A stretch of 64,000 nt of DNA from Hydractinia symbiolongicarpus (GCF_029227915.1 NC_079879.1:16618001-16682000); one strand, 5' to 3'. Shown: positions 35,701-46,455, numbered from the stretch's first letter. Notes: a model not told the origin generated them from the sequence alone. A program made the numbers and translations.

Positions 35701-36360
35701 AGGGACGAGAAGGTGGTCAATGCAGCAATGAGATCACCATATCTCGAAGACCTTCAAAAGATTGGGGACGTGTATGAAGTAAGAAGGGGTAAACAGGGGG
35801 CCAGCATCGATCGAGCTTATCAGTGTGGTATAGCCGTCTACCAACTGGCGAAGTTGCGCATGTTAGAGTTCTACTACGTCTTCCTTGAAAAGTACGTAGA
35901 CCGCCGAGACTTTGTGTACATATACATGGATACCGATGGCGCCTATTTTGCAATCTCTGGAGATGAGCTACGTGACGTCGTTCGCCTTGAGCTCCTCAAG
36001 CAGTACGACGCTGATGTACCGAAAGGCTCGTCACCGTCAAGCACTCCAGTCGAACGGGAGGGTTGTTTAAACCCGAATTCATCGGGTCTTGAATGGTTGC
36101 TTTGACCGCCAAGTGCTACTTCGTCGAAGGGTTAGAGGGTACGAAGATCTCGTGCTAAGGCATGTCAAAGAGACAGAATGAAGTGACTTGGGCGAGGTAT
36201 ATGAGCACGCTAAGGGGTAGTTTAGACACTGCAAAAAACGTAGGTTTCAGGGTTCACAACCAAGGCATGGTCACGTACCAGCAAAAAAGCTAGGCTATCG
36301 GAGTTCTATGACAAAAGAGTCGTACATGAGGATAACGTACATACATCTCCACTCATGTGA
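32750..36360 (+). pseudogene. polB: DNA polymerase B of Polinton type (element A), multiply broken
   Basis: This would replicate the element by protein priming. The reading frame opens before 32817 and passes CIYAMDSEDV (~33114) and a possible CEACTQIF finger (~33505). It then shows Exo I FDFEA (~34039), Exo II GFNSGKYDINLIKRYF (~34330), polymerase motif A GYDANILYPS (35119-35148), motif B KLKGNSFYGKM (~35630) and motif C YMDTDG (35923-35940). A C-terminal part runs to about 36357. The length (about 1,150-1,200 codons) is right for the family. It has frameshifts near 33110, 33500, 33940, 35060 and 36065. In-frame stops are TAG at 34584, 34719, 35179 and 35218, and TAA at 35353. Motif A differs from the DANNLYGWAM form in element B, so the two are distinct polymerase lineages. 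Confidence 0.8.
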
Positions 36361-36382
36361 GAATAGTGGGGGTTTGTCCAGA

Positions 36383-36410
36383 GTTTTGTGAAGTGGTGCC
36401 CCCACAAAAC
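36383..36410. terminator. Hairpin between polB and HNH (element A)
   Basis: gttttgtg (36383-36390) pairs with cacaaaac (36403-36410) across a 12-nt loop, just after the polB relic and before the HNH start at 36419. A hairpin with the same GTTTTGTG start sits at the same boundary in element B (57661-57685). Confidence 0.5.
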
Positions 36411-36418
36411 TTAATAAG

Positions 36419-36913
36419 ATGGAAGAGGTTAAGAAATGTACAAAATGTAAACGAAATCAACCACTCGACAACTTCAAAATCCAAAACAACGGGCAACGTA
36501 CAAAAAGGTGCATCAACTGCCGCGATTATATGAATGCGTGGGCAGAACGCAACAAATGCCCACATCAAAAACAACCAAGGCAATGCTCCGTATGTGATTA
36601 CTTGGGGTGCAAATATCACCGCATTCTAGCCAGGATAAGTAATGCTCTAAAACATGACACGGAGCTTAGCTCTCAAGAGTATCTGGGGTGGGGTATTTGC
36701 ACCTTTATCGGGCACATCCAGGCCCAATTCAAAGACGGGATGAGCTGGAGCAACTGGGGGGGGGGGGGGGGGGAGTGGCAATTTGACCATAAAATCCCCC
36801 TCAGGTATAAAGAGAATGACGAGTACCCCAGCGAGGAAGTGCAACTCGCGAGACTCCATTATACCAACATGCAATCGATGTGGGTCGCGACAAACCAGAA
36901 GAAGGGTCATTGA
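36419..36913 (+). CDS. Zinc-ribbon HNH endonuclease (element A)
   Basis: This 164-aa ORF has no stop. The N-terminal CTKCKRNQPLDNF and RCINC form a zinc ribbon. A single C-x-H-type module, CPHQKQPRQCSVC (residues ~43-55), follows. The C-terminal EWQFDHKIPLRY and RLHYTNMQSMW supply the DH and H-N residues of an HNH nuclease. The gene follows polB and a hairpin, and closely resembles 57665-58213. A run of 18 G (36756-36773) encodes extra glycines just before EWQFDHK, where the paralogue has NRGAWEFDH, so this copy may be damaged or unstable there. Its role is unknown; HNH genes are common passengers of large DNA viruses and Polintons. Confidence 0.7.
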   Translation: MEEVKKCTKCKRNQPLDNFKIQNNGQRTKRCINCRDYMNAWAERNKCPHQKQPRQCSVCDYLGCKYHRILARISNALKHDTELSSQEYLGWGICTFIGHIQAQFKDGMSWSNWGGGGGEWQFDHKIPLRYKENDEYPSEEVQLARLHYTNMQSMWVATNQKKGH

Positions 36914-36966
36914 TTCATCTCCAATTAAAATACTCGTTAGTTGGTTGTTCACGAACCATCTAAAAA

Positions 36967-37059
36967 ATGGAATTATACCTATGTCTAACCATACTACTCC
37001 CATATATCTTGATCATCTACATCTTCTTGCGCTACCAGCGTGTAATAAATATGGTTTAA
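36967..37059 (+). CDS. 30-aa single-pass membrane peptide (element A)
   Basis: This is a tiny ORF with LCLTILLPYILIIYIFL, an almost purely hydrophobic stretch, followed by RYQR. Element B has a 23-residue counterpart at the same place (58280-58351) sharing ILLPYIL. The conserved position and shared core in two decayed elements argue that it is a real gene. Its last codons overlap the start of the next ORF, suggesting coupled expression. Function unknown. Confidence 0.5.
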   Translation: MELYLCLTILLPYILIIYIFLRYQRVINMV

Positions 37060-37587
37060 GATATCTCGGAGATTTTTGATGAAGTTGATACACCACCCCC
37101 ACAAGAGCATATACCTATTGACAAACGTCAAGCCTTAAATGATGCCATACACAAAGGGCAAAAGCACTTACTGGCTAAAAAGTGCCATAAAGGCTTTGTC
37201 GACAAGGCCTCACCAGAAGCCATCGAGTAAATCCATAACGAGCTCGTTCAACGTGAGCTCCAGGAGAAGGGTGAGAAGACAGCCAAAGCGCTGTCATCAC
37301 AAGCCATCGGCATGTACACCAAAGTTGTAGGGCGTGTAGTGCAGCTCGATAGTGCAGAGGGTCTGAGAGCCGATATTGAAGAGGATCCTATAATTCGCGA
37401 TAGTATGGCAGATTTAGGTCTTCTTGTATATTCTGCTTTTGGTAAATTCCTAACGCCTCTTTTAGTAGCTGCTCATACATTAAATCACTGCCAGCTCACC
37501 GTGTCCAAGGTAGTTGAGGGGGAGGTTGGTGTAGATCAAGAAAAAGATGGGAAACATACTACAGAAAATAAGTCTGGACAATCGTGA
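37051..37587 (+). pseudogene. Conserved element protein P1 (element A), two stops
   Basis: I do not recognise this protein. The frame from 37051 has TAA at 37057 and 37228 but is otherwise open to 37587. It shares with the element B copy (58360-58863) the segments DKRQAL.DAI, KTAKALS, ADIEEDPIIRDSMADLG and LVYSAF. The protein is about 170-178 aa, mostly charged with a helical look, with one short hydrophobic stretch (LTPLLVAAHTL). The acidic C-terminus is KD/E-rich. It overlaps P2 by 41 bases. Confidence 0.6.
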
Positions 37588-37738
37588 ACTTTATGAGACA
37601 TTTCGTGCTATAGCCGGCTTTGGCTCTATAAGATACACGGATTGGTGCAGCTGTGCGGGAGATTATGCTGTACATGGTCCCAGAATCTTGACACCTCCAG
37701 CGGCGCGCTTTCCACCTCATGTCTTTGTTTTGAGATAG
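37547..37738 (+). CDS. Conserved element protein P2 (element A), MGN start
   Basis: This 63-aa ORF begins MGNILQKISLDNRELYE; the element B paralogue begins MGNSLSKIHMGNRELVE. Both share NREL, RYTD, ILTP.A.RFPP. The conserved MGN start with a nearby Ser (in B at position 6) fits an N-myristoylation signal, which would put the protein on membranes. The B copy is longer (90 aa) and has a basic C-terminus missing here, so this copy may be truncated. Function unknown. Confidence 0.5.
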   Translation: MGNILQKISLDNRELYETFRAIAGFGSIRYTDWCSCAGDYAVHGPRILTPPAARFPPHVFVLR

Positions 37739-37803
37739 TGCCCTATATAAACCGTATTATGTATAAAGGTAGATATTTGAAAGCCAGCTAGATAGAAGTG
37801 ATT

Positions 37804-37825
37804 TTGTAAGTCTCGGGACTTACAA
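37804..37825. terminator. Hairpin between P2 and P3 (element A)
   Basis: ttgtaagtc (37804-37812) and gacttacaa (37817-37825) are a perfect 9-bp stem with a 4-nt loop (tcgg), a few bases before the P3 ATG at 37829. The same stem with loop tcac lies at the same place in element B (59119-59142), although surrounding bases have diverged. Confidence 0.6.
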
Positions 37826-37828
37826 GAA

Positions 37829-38095
37829 ATGAGTGAAGAACAGACGCCAGAAGAGAGAGTCATAACAAAGCCTGTAAAGAACCCCGAAAGAGTAGCACAG
37901 GGCCATAAGTTGGCGGCACTGATGAAGAAGAGGAAGGAAGATCTGAAGCAACAGGAGGGTACAGTAGAATCTACAGTCATCCGGAGCAAGTTCTGTACAT
38001 CAGGGCGATCTCTATGGAGGCCTAGCTGCCATACTCGCCTGTGTAGGAGTTGGGTTCTACATTTTCCGTAAAAAGCCGGCTCCGCAGCCTAATTG
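37829..38095 (+). pseudogene. Conserved element protein P3 (element A), single-pass membrane
   Basis: It begins MSEEQTPEERVITKPVKN and PERVAQGHKLAALMKKRKED. After a frameshift near 37995 another frame gives LAAILACVGVGFYIFRKKPA, matching the membrane segment of the B copy (59146-59514). A basic, probably nucleic-acid- or membrane-proximal head is followed by one membrane helix. The ORF runs directly into the ATPase fragment, so genes present in B between P3 and the ATPase C-terminus have been deleted here. Confidence 0.6.
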
Positions 38096-38449
38096 TCAGA
38101 GCTTTTAGCGGGTGAGGATACGCTGTTCATTGTCGACGACATTATAGCTGACGAGAGCTTGGATAAGCGTCGACAGCCCTTACTCGAGCTTGCCATCAGT
38201 GGGAGGCATAAGCGTCATAGTTTATGGCTACTCACTCAAAGCTATACAGCTCTCCCGAAAAATATTCGCAGACAGAAGAAGCAGCTATTTATGTGGTATC
38301 CACACGAACGCAGTGATATGAAGCTGATAGACAAAGAGACAAACATAATCAACGAATGGAGTCCGATTAAAGCGGGGCTGAGCAAGTCTAAACACTCCTG
38401 CCTGTATGAGAGGCTGGAGCACCCCAGAAATTGGAGCATGTTGCATTGA
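38093..38449 (+). pseudogene. Packaging ATPase, C-terminal half (element A)
   Basis: The fragment contains a Walker B-like TLFIVDDIIADESLDKR, then RRQPLLELAISGRHKRHSLW and LLTQSYTALPKNIRRQ. This arrangement is diagnostic of the A32/FtsK-HerA genome-packaging ATPases of Polintons, virophages and large DNA viruses. The Walker A half is missing and there is no ATG, because a deletion fuses the fragment to the end of P3. The complementary N-terminal half survives in element B (60578-60910). The end is frameshifted: the shared wording ttgactttcaacta follows in both elements. Confidence 0.7.
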
Positions 38450-38466
38450 CTTTCAACTAAATAAAT

Positions 38467-38559
38467 ATGTTTTGTGTCGAAAAATTACGAGAGAAGCTTG
38501 AGGGAGAGATCCAAAAATTGGAGAGTACAATCTCCCACTTGGAAGCGATCAGGAGCTAG
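38467..38559 (+). pseudogene. Coiled-coil ORF (element A), shortened
   Basis: The ORF reads MFCVEKLREKLEGEIQKLES and a further ten residues. It resembles MSYIEKLREELVGEIRKLEE of element B (60920-61072). Leucine/isoleucine spacing suggests a coiled coil. A small deletion and stop shorten it relative to B. It marks the right limit of similarity between the two elements. Confidence 0.5.
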
Positions 38560-38600
38560 AAGATATCGGAGGGAGAAATGCATAATATAATGTCTGCACC

Positions 38601-40783
38601 GTAAGGTCATAAAATGTGCTGATTTAAGTTGTCCTTTTTCACCATAAAATTTCTGCTTGTTGATAGAACATTTTTAAGAAACTTTGAATGATGACGTTAA
38701 AAGATTTCGCAACAATTGTTTTTAAAGACCGTGTCCACGATGTTGTCGTCAAAACACTGAAATTTTAGGTTATTCTTAAGTAATAAAAATGATCAATGTA
38801 TACATATCAGTGCATAGTCATGTGTTTTTCATTTTATCTAATAGAAACGTATAATGACACTTATGTTTCCTTCTTTTCTCTTCTTTCAAACTTTGCATTT
38901 CTTTTTTCATTTGACGTAAAGCGTCGGCATGATCTGCAACTAAGGGGATTTATTGATAAAAACTTATTAAAGGCAATATAAAAAAAGGTTTTTAATTGAT
39001 ATTCCCTTTACTGAGTTTACGCAGTATAGCTACATGACCAACTTACTTTCCTTGTCACGCCCCTCTCTCAGTAACTCAGTATCTTTTTTCAACGTTACCG
39101 AGGACTTTTCTTGTTCAATACCTAATTGGAAAATTCTATTGGTAGTTAAATGCAGATGTGTTCTTCTTAGACAAATAAAGTTTAATTAAAAGAAATTAAT
39201 CGTTAGAGTATTTCTTTGAGAGCGCACCTCAGCATAATAATGTTCCACAATTCTTTTTTTAATTTTATTATCATTTCGTCTTCTTCCATAACTAAGCAAA
39301 AAAGTCATTTATTCTTGGCTGTGTTCTTTTAGATAAATAGAATTTTGAGGAAAAATAAATTGTGAATTATTAATTATTGACATGTGAATTAAAGAAGAAT
39401 TAACAAAGTTTGTTTCTAGTGCACGTTTTTGCAAATACTCTGATAATAATACTTTGAATCGAAAAGCTATAGATTTTTTTTCAATCAAACTTTTTCAGTT
39501 CTTCTTCAGCTTACATAAAATTACATGGATTATTATACTCAAGATAATTGTGCAAACAATCGTGGGATACTTAATATTGTTTTCCAAATCATCCATCTTA
39601 AAATCTAGTTCTATTTCACCCATTTTAATATATTTATTACCTATAACAAAATGTGCGTGATTTGTTTAACTTTATGAAATATTATAATACACTTTGAAAG
39701 TAGAATAAAGAAAAGTTTTCGAAAAGGTCGGTTTAATCCACTCGATCCATAATTTTTGCAGCACTTTTAAAGATAATGCGCAGGTTCACTTCTATTAAAA
39801 TTTTAACTTTTTTACCGTTTATAATGATGGTTAGATCTACAAAGCTATCATTTTTGTAATTTAAAAAATGCTTTGGCTTTCAGTTCATAGAAAGTTCCTT
39901 GTCCGTAGCAATTTTTTGTGGAAAACATTTCATTTGAAACAATTTTGTTCATTTATAGATTGAAGTTACTTTTAGTTCCGTACAAATTCGCAAAAACTTA
40001 AAACAATTGTGTGTAATTTTTATTTGAATCAAATAAATCGACATAATTAATTCGATAAGAAGAGCATTTTGGCTTTTATAATGGTCTGTAAAGTTACAAT
40101 TTAGCCTTGTTCTTATAAACATTACTAAAAGTACGCACGATGAAAATCCAAGAGTCAAATTTTACAAAATTTCTTCAGTAATATAACTTAGCTCTAAGCG
40201 ATGATGTTTTGCCAAAAAATATATTCGAAGTCAAAATAAAAAAAAATCGACCATAACAATGCAGTCTATTTGTAATCATGAACTACATAAAACTGATTAA
40301 AAACTGAATTCTAAGTCCGAAAAAAATCCTATGAAATAAAAATTTATAGATGTCAAATGAGCGTAAAATAACTCCAATATTATTTCCACAAGAACTGCTA
40401 CGAATATGGTAAATCCACTTAACGAAGTGCACCACTGAAGGTAAACCATAGGTCCTTGCACTTCACCTAAAAAAACATAAAGCTAAGTCTTTATGATTCT
40501 ACCCTTTTTAGGCCTGCACAACAGTTGGTGAACATTGAAAAGCAATGCAAAACAAAATATTAAAGTGAAAGATTTTAAATTTGAGTTAAATAATTTATTT
40601 ATTGACGTTTTTTATCAGTGAATTGCACTGAATTCATGTATGTAATAAAAGTGCATTTGAAATTTCATTTTTGTAATTTTAAAGTAAATGTTAATCCATA
40701 GCATTCTTCTTGCAAGAATCATATTATCTTGCGCAGGAATTACCTTATCCCATCTGGCACTGTGAATTAACATCATACTTTCA
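38601..40783. other. No gene seen
   Basis: This is AT-rich DNA. The ORFs at 38796-38981, 39454-39660 and 39949-40158 are short and hydrophobic by composition only, without motifs. I see no tRNA or repeat structure beyond simple A/T tracts. Confidence 0.4.
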
Positions 40784-41859
40784 GGATACGGTAACCCCCT
40801 TCAGAGTCATTTTTTTTAAAAAAAAATATTTTTTTTAATTTTGATTCTTTGGCATATTTTCCTGACATTTTTAAAAAAAGAATCAAAAATATTTATTGTT
40901 AAGAGGGATAAAATGGGAAAAATCCTTTTATCTTTTAGAGTTTTCAATAGTGTGCTCAAAGTTTAAAATTCCTCAAATATATTTAATCTGTATAATAATT
41001 AAAGAGAGTTAGGCAGAACAAATAAAAAATTGCATCCCTACATATAAAACAGGAATCATTTTCACTTTAATAATCTATACAAATGTATTATCATTTATCA
41101 TCTATACCTTTATAAGTTATTTCTTTATTTTTTTCGTTTTTATCTTGTTAAGTTATGTTATCCTGTTGTCTGTTTAACAATAACTAGACCCATAGTTCTA
41201 CGAAAACACTTTATCTTTAATTTTAAATAAAATATTCATGAGTTATTAATTATTCATAACGTTTAATTGGGTGTAACCATGATTCTTGCAGGTAAAAGCA
41301 AATGTCTTAGATTTGCTTTTTCTCGAAATAAAATTTTTAGTCGTAACGGTATATATTTTTGTCGAACACTCCCCTCCATCTTGTCGAAATTGTACGAAAA
41401 CAAGTTAGTTGCGACAATTGTATCTTTGGCTACAAAACTTTGCTTTTTCTAACGCAGAAAGTGAGTAAATATCAAGTTATTGATCTATCATGCTTAAAAA
41501 TAGATAAATCAGTCATAAAACAGCTATTGTAACACAAAATATGCTATATTTTTGGAACCACGTGTTGTGTTGAGTAAAAAAGCAAAGTTTTTTAGAGCTG
41601 AATAAGAGCTTCGCAATGATATTTTTTTCAACGAACAAAAATTTTACTGAGGGGAGTGTTCGACAAAATGAACTGGAAGGGTGAATTTTTGTATATAATT
41701 TTTCTTCTCCTTTTTGGATTTTTTTATGGAAATATTTTTTCAAAATTCTAGAGATAATTTATTTGGCTTTCAGAATATATATATTTGCTAGGCTTATTAT
41801 AGCGAGCAGAGGAGATATTTTAAATATGGTGAGTATATGCCTCAGGGGTTACCGTATCC
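40784..41859. mobile_element. MITE-like foldback element
   Basis: TIRs read ggatacggtaaccccctt on the left and ggatacggtaacccctga read inward from the right. The flanks are TCA and TTA, which could be a mutated 3-bp duplication. A perfect 16-bp internal inverted repeat (gtcgaacactcccctc, 41361-41376 with 41649-41664) adds foldback character. It is about 1.08 kb with no coding sequence; the ORFs at 41267-41452 and 41513-41743 lie on the inverted repeat. Confidence 0.6.
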
Positions 41860-42259
41860 TTAATCAGAAAAAAGCAAGAACTCGAAAAAATTTATTATTA
41901 ACGAATTCAATTTTAGAAAAAAGAAATAAATGTTTGTGAATTAATAATGTAAAAACTCAAATAATGTAATTTTTAACAATTGACCGTCCTAAAAAGAATG
42001 CTTTTAAAGAACTTAAAGCTTGTTAAAACAACTTTTCCGAAAATTTTTTTTTTTTTTAATTTTTTGTTTTATTTTGAAAAATAAAATTAAAAAAACAAAC
42101 TTTTATTCTAACAATTTTAAACGGAAAAGAATGTGCATGTAAAAATGCCAAAAATGAATTCCTGCCAGACAGCCTAGATTTCTCAATTTCAAATATGACA
42201 AAAAACTGACTGTCAGCTGGGCTAAAGTACTTGCTGATAAACAACATTTTTTGTGTAAG

Positions 42260-43545
42260 ATTTATTTAAAACATCCTTGTCTTTCTGTTCTTAACAACTT
42301 TAATATCGTTGAATGAACGCATCCTTGAAAAAGCCACATCAAGTTGACCATGAGAAAAGCAAAGTCTTCGGAGAAAAATCCCAACTTTTTCAAAGGTTTG
42401 TTCTTGTGCTTTATTGATTGCCATTGCATATGACAATCGCAACGAAAACTGACGCCTTCGGAGCTGAAAAGGTAAGCCAGTGTCAGAAGGCAACCTTTGG
42501 AATGAAAACTCTATGACCTTGGACTATACCAGTTAATATTTCCGCAACAATTGTGTTCATTCTTAAGTGGCGCACAAATAGCCTTGTGCCATTACACAAT
42601 CCTGATTTTAAGTCAAGAAAAACTTTTAATGACACAAATTTTGTTCTTCAACATCATCTGCTACAACAGAGTCAGCGCTAATATATGTTATTACATCGCC
42701 TGGAATCTTTTCAAGAACTGAATCATTTATCTGCAACGTATCTTCATTTGTCGCAGATAATATAACTCTTGATGAATAGTCTTCAATATTAATGCCATCA
42801 AACATGATATCGATAAGTTTTTTACTGTTTTTAATACACAAGTAGGAGGTATTTCTATGCAGTCCGTAAAAGGATCAGCTGGTTTTGTGGGAAGTTGGTG
42901 ACTTCCAACCTACAAAAGCCAATCTGCATAGTCCTGCTCTTGTAGTCCGGCTCGCATATTTAACCGTAGTTGAAAAGAAGTTTTTAATGGCCATATATAT
43001 ATGAGCTCTTTAAATATACATCAATTACTTCTGCAGGTCTTGCTTTTTTGACTACAGGTAAAATTTGTCTAAAATCTCCGCCTAAAAGAACAACTTTTCC
43101 TCCAACTGGTAATATTCCTAAGCATAGTGTCAATAGCCTGTAAAGCATACTTTGGAATCATGCAACACTCCTCAAATACAATAAGATCTTGTTCCCTTAA
43201 AAATAAAGCTTGATGACTTGTAGGAGACAAATTACACGTACTCGTATCCATTATAGCAACGGGTTGCCTAAATAAAGAGTGTACAGTGACACCCTTATTA
43301 AAAGAGTCGCAGCTATTCCGGTCCAAGCACAGGTTGCTACTTTCATCTCCCTACTTTGCAAATATAATGTAGTTGTAAGTATATGCTTTCCTGTGCCACC
43401 AGGACCATCTAGATAAAATAAGCGGGAGTTCTGTGGATTACCATTACAAACATTTGTTACAGCGCCAATAACGGTATCTGCTGCATTCACCTGATCACGA
43501 TTTAATATAGATCGAATAAGCAGTTCAGTGAATTTTTCCCCTAAC
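42260..43545 (-). pseudogene. Pif1-like helicase relic of a Helitron
   Basis: Read on the minus strand from about 43545: NRDQVNAADTVIGAV, Walker A YLDGPGGTGKH, TCAWTGIAATLL, Walker B LIVFEECCMIPKYALQAID, a middle part with RLNMRAGLQEQDYADWLL and LSATNEDTLQINDSVLEKIPG. The C-terminal LRRRQFSLRLSYAMAINKAQ then HGQLDVAFSRMRSF corresponds to motifs V and VI. This is the order of Pif1-family helicases as found at the C-terminus of Helitron RepHel proteins. In Walker A, GKH replaces GKT/S. There are several frameshifts and stops, and no Rep domain is seen within 1 kb upstream. Confidence 0.75.
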
Positions 43546-44735
43546 TACAACAAAATAATATATCTCCACTAACTTTATAAAAAACTAAATCGCTATACTA
43601 TAAAAAATTAAAAACCATAATATCAACGTTGACAATGTTGAAAACATAAAAAACAGACACTGCTTTTTTGGGCTGTAACAACAGACCTGCACAAGAGGCA
43701 TGTGCCCAAAAATTACAACGGCTGTTGTCGCAACCAATCCAAGTCGTTTTTCTTTGGCCACTTGCTTTTCTAAATGCAATATCCTCCTTAGATTAAAGAA
43801 GACGTATGATATATGTAAACAACCTCGCGAATAAAGTTTACAAAAAGCTGTCTATCAAATTATGACTACTTCTGTTACGAAGTTAGACACGACATATTTT
43901 GCTATTCGGATAAGCAATAATATTTGTTATGCAGTACGCAGTTATTTTTCAAAATTGATTTGTGAAATCTTCTTGAACGGAAAATTCCTCGAAATTTCAA
44001 TTTTCGTTAGATCAGTCTGGAGTAAACTGATTGACAGGAAGAAGAAAGACCACAAGCTCCACCTAAAATTTTCGAAATTCAGTAATTCAGTAACCCCCCA
44101 AAAAAAACAAAAAAAAACAAACAAACAACAACAACAAAAAAAAACAAAAAAACCAGGTATAAGAAAGTCAAAAAGCAAAATAAAGAAAAATAATATGCGA
44201 TCTTAATTGTTCGAAAAAGAAAAATAGCTTTAGTTAAAAAAAACCATATTACCAGAACTGTCACAAACAGCAAACTTCGATAAAAAGAATCCTGTACACT
44301 TATGGCGCGGAGACAAATAACAAGCAGGGAATCGAAAAATTTACCCTTTTTTCGGAGTGTTTCCGAAATCATATTTCACTATGTTGGCGTGTCATTAGCG
44401 TAGCGAAAAGAATTTCGTTCTCGTCATTATTTATATATGGTGGAGCGTTTCAGACTACTTTCCAGGATTTGGGCAGACCTTAACTCTGCCTACATTCACT
44501 TTGAAAAACTTTGGAGGAAACACCTTTACTTTACCAGTTAGTTAAATAAATCTTATTTTTTTAAAAAATACACAAGATGCAGCCGCTGCCTGAACTATCT
44601 CGCTATTAAAAATGCACACCTATGAAACATCGAAAATGGGACCCAATTCTACAATTTCTGTTAAGAAAAAATACAGCCTATCATTCATGGTTGAAAGTCG
44701 CGCGATGGAACGTCTATGGTCTTAAACGTTATTTA
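43546..44735. other. No gene seen; A-rich low complexity
   Basis: The ORFs at 43862-44206 (plus) and 43942-44372 (minus) owe their length to an A/C-rich tract (44095-44155) that encodes Lys/Gln or Phe/Val runs. There is no domain or RNA structure. Confidence 0.4.
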
Positions 44736-45215
44736 GTTGACAAAAAATTAACATTTTGATGTCACTATCATGTCCAGCATACTTTTTTTGTTAACTTTGC
44801 CAAATTTTGTCGAAAATAAAGTAATTTTAATTTTTGGACCAATTTTTGCCTAAAATGACATTTAAGTGACAAAAAGTAAAATTTTGATGTCGCCATCATG
44901 TTCAGCATACTTTTTTTTGTTAACTATGCTAAATTTTGTCGAAAATAAAGTAGTTTTTATTTTTGGACCAATTTTGGCCTAAAATGACATTTAAGTGAGA
45001 AAAATGAAAATTTTGATTCACCACCATGTTCAGCATACTTTTTCTGTTAACTTTGTCAAATTTTGTCGAAATTTTCGGACCAATTTTGGCTTAAAATGAC
45101 ATTTAGGTGACAAAAATCAACATTATGATGTCACTATTATGTTCAGCATAATTTTTGTGTTAACTGTGTCAAAAACAAATACCAATTTTGGCCTGAAACA
45201 TCATTTAGATGGCTT
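44736..45215 (+). repeat. ~110-135-bp tandem repeat, four units
   Basis: Units begin near 44736, 44868, 44995 and 45107. Each contains tgttcagcatactttttt (or the close variant with tgtccagc), aattttgtcgaaa, ttttggaccaattttgg and cctaaaatgacattta. Units 3 and 4 are shortened. It is non-coding. Confidence 0.85.
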
Positions 45216-46188
45216 CTAAGTACTTAGAGAGTTTAGGTACAAAGTTTAAATCTGTGACGTTGCAATTGACCATTTCGTTAGTTACTTACGTGTTGGAAAC
45301 ACATCCTCACAGGCGAGATAGATAAAAAAAGTAAAAATAGTTACCAAGATGAGATTCGAACACATGACTACTCCCGTGTCGGTGCTTAGAGAGGAAAAAA
45401 TTTCCATTCTTGTAGGACAAATTTGCGTTTTAATACAAGCTCAAGAGCTTGTAATAAAAAAATTACACTACATTCTTTACACTTTCCCGATGTCCTTGTG
45501 CTGGTCGTATTGAAAGTCTTTTTTTTCACACCAGGAAGATTTTCCACTGTTTTTTTAGGTGTGTTTGTAGTAACTTTACAGGTGTCAATAATTTCTCTTC
45601 CAATTTCTCATCTAGATTCATTTTTAACAACTTTTTACTACATAAAAAAAGTTAATAAAATATATTATCTGCTAGCAGTAGCACATATCATCCATACAAT
45701 ATTCTAACCTATGTCTTTGTCTTTAGCTAGCTAGCTATAGGGTATCATTTCTTTCACGAATATTTTTTTACATTAGTTTTTTGTTAGTCTACTTAATTTT
45801 ATTTGTTACCTACGCTAGCTAGTAGCTACTTATTTGTATTGGCTAGATAGCCGTTTTGGTGTATCCTGGAAGTATGCAGTAGCTCTGTCGTCTGTACGTA
45901 GCAAGAGACTCAAATATACTTATTATTCACAACCTAAGTAACCTTGCCTACTTCAAGACATCAACATAATAAGAACAATCTTTCCAGCATATTAGCCAGA
46001 AACAAATAGTATTTTACCATGTTGTTGATCCAAATAAATAAAAATTAATAGCGCCAGAACGGCACGGTGAATATCTTTTAATTGGTGAATCGGCGCAAAA
46101 TACGCACGTGGCTTCATGTAAACAAAATTGACCCGCAATTTTTTCCAGCGGCTTTCCTTTTTTCAAAACAATTTTTTTCACAAAAAGT
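45216..46188. other. No gene seen
   Basis: At 45345-45385 the minus strand has gttcgaatctc, a B-box-like word, but no A box at tRNA distance, so I do not call a tRNA or SINE. The ORF at 45423-45707 has a hydrophobic middle but no recognisable domain. Confidence 0.35.
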
Positions 46189-46272
46189 ACTCACCCGATC
46201 CGGGTAAGTGTCAACTAATTTGGAAGTTGCAGACTCGCCCGATCGGGTGAGTCGGCGAGCCTTATCGACTAG
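46189..46272 (+). mobile_element. Helitron-like 3' end with a different hairpin
   Basis: The terminus gccttatcgactag (46259-46272) is the same as in the 725-bp family. The hairpin before it is different: gactcgcccga pairs with tcgggtgagtc (46232-46253, one mismatch). A sister palindrome, cacccgatccgggta, lies about 40 bases upstream. The orientation is plus. The rest of this copy is not traceable upstream. Confidence 0.5.
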
Positions 46273-46455
46273 TCCTATATAATAATACGAAGTGTATGTG
46301 ACGGTCATAGTGGATGTGTTCGTTTCCTTTTGAAGTCGCCGAAATTTTCTTCTGAAGTTGCCAAAAAGTGTGCCTCAAATGTTAAATTTTCTAACGTTAC
46401 GGCGCGACGCCAATAACACTACTTTAACGTCAATATCCTATACTAGGGCAGTGTC
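46273..46455 (+). mobile_element. Helitron-like copy e (5' end, truncated)
   Basis: This starts TC at 46273-46274 directly after the CTAG of the preceding end, then ctatataataatacg. It continues with the family's 5' region in plus orientation (aagtcgccgaaatttt, acgttacggcgcgacg, acgtcaatatcctata), and ends near 46450. Confidence 0.55.

Larger units (their letters stand above)
32678..38600 (+). mobile_element. Polinton/Maverick-like element A (decayed, partial)
   Basis: This GC-richer block is coding-dense on one strand, in contrast to its AT-rich surroundings. In order it holds a protein-primed-type DNA polymerase B, an HNH nuclease, a 30-aa membrane peptide, three conserved unknown ORFs, the C-terminal half of a packaging ATPase and a coiled-coil ORF. 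From the HNH gene on, the order matches element B (57665-61072). The left edge is set by a repeat breakpoint (32677/32678); the right edge is where similarity to B ends, near 38600. There is no integrase and no capsid gene, and I find no TIRs. Nearly every gene is broken, so the copy appears dead. Confidence 0.75.

Noticed and set aside
37829-38071. A separate 80-aa soluble protein
   Set aside because: The last 25 residues are out of frame relative to the element B homologue; the true continuation is a membrane helix in another frame.
43862-44372. ORFs on both strands around an A-rich tract
   Set aside because: The length comes from low-complexity Lys/Gln or Phe/Val runs; there is no domain.
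45340-45420. Minus-strand tRNA-like stretch with gttcgaatctc
   Set aside because: Only the B-box-like word is present; the expected A box and D-arm upstream are missing.
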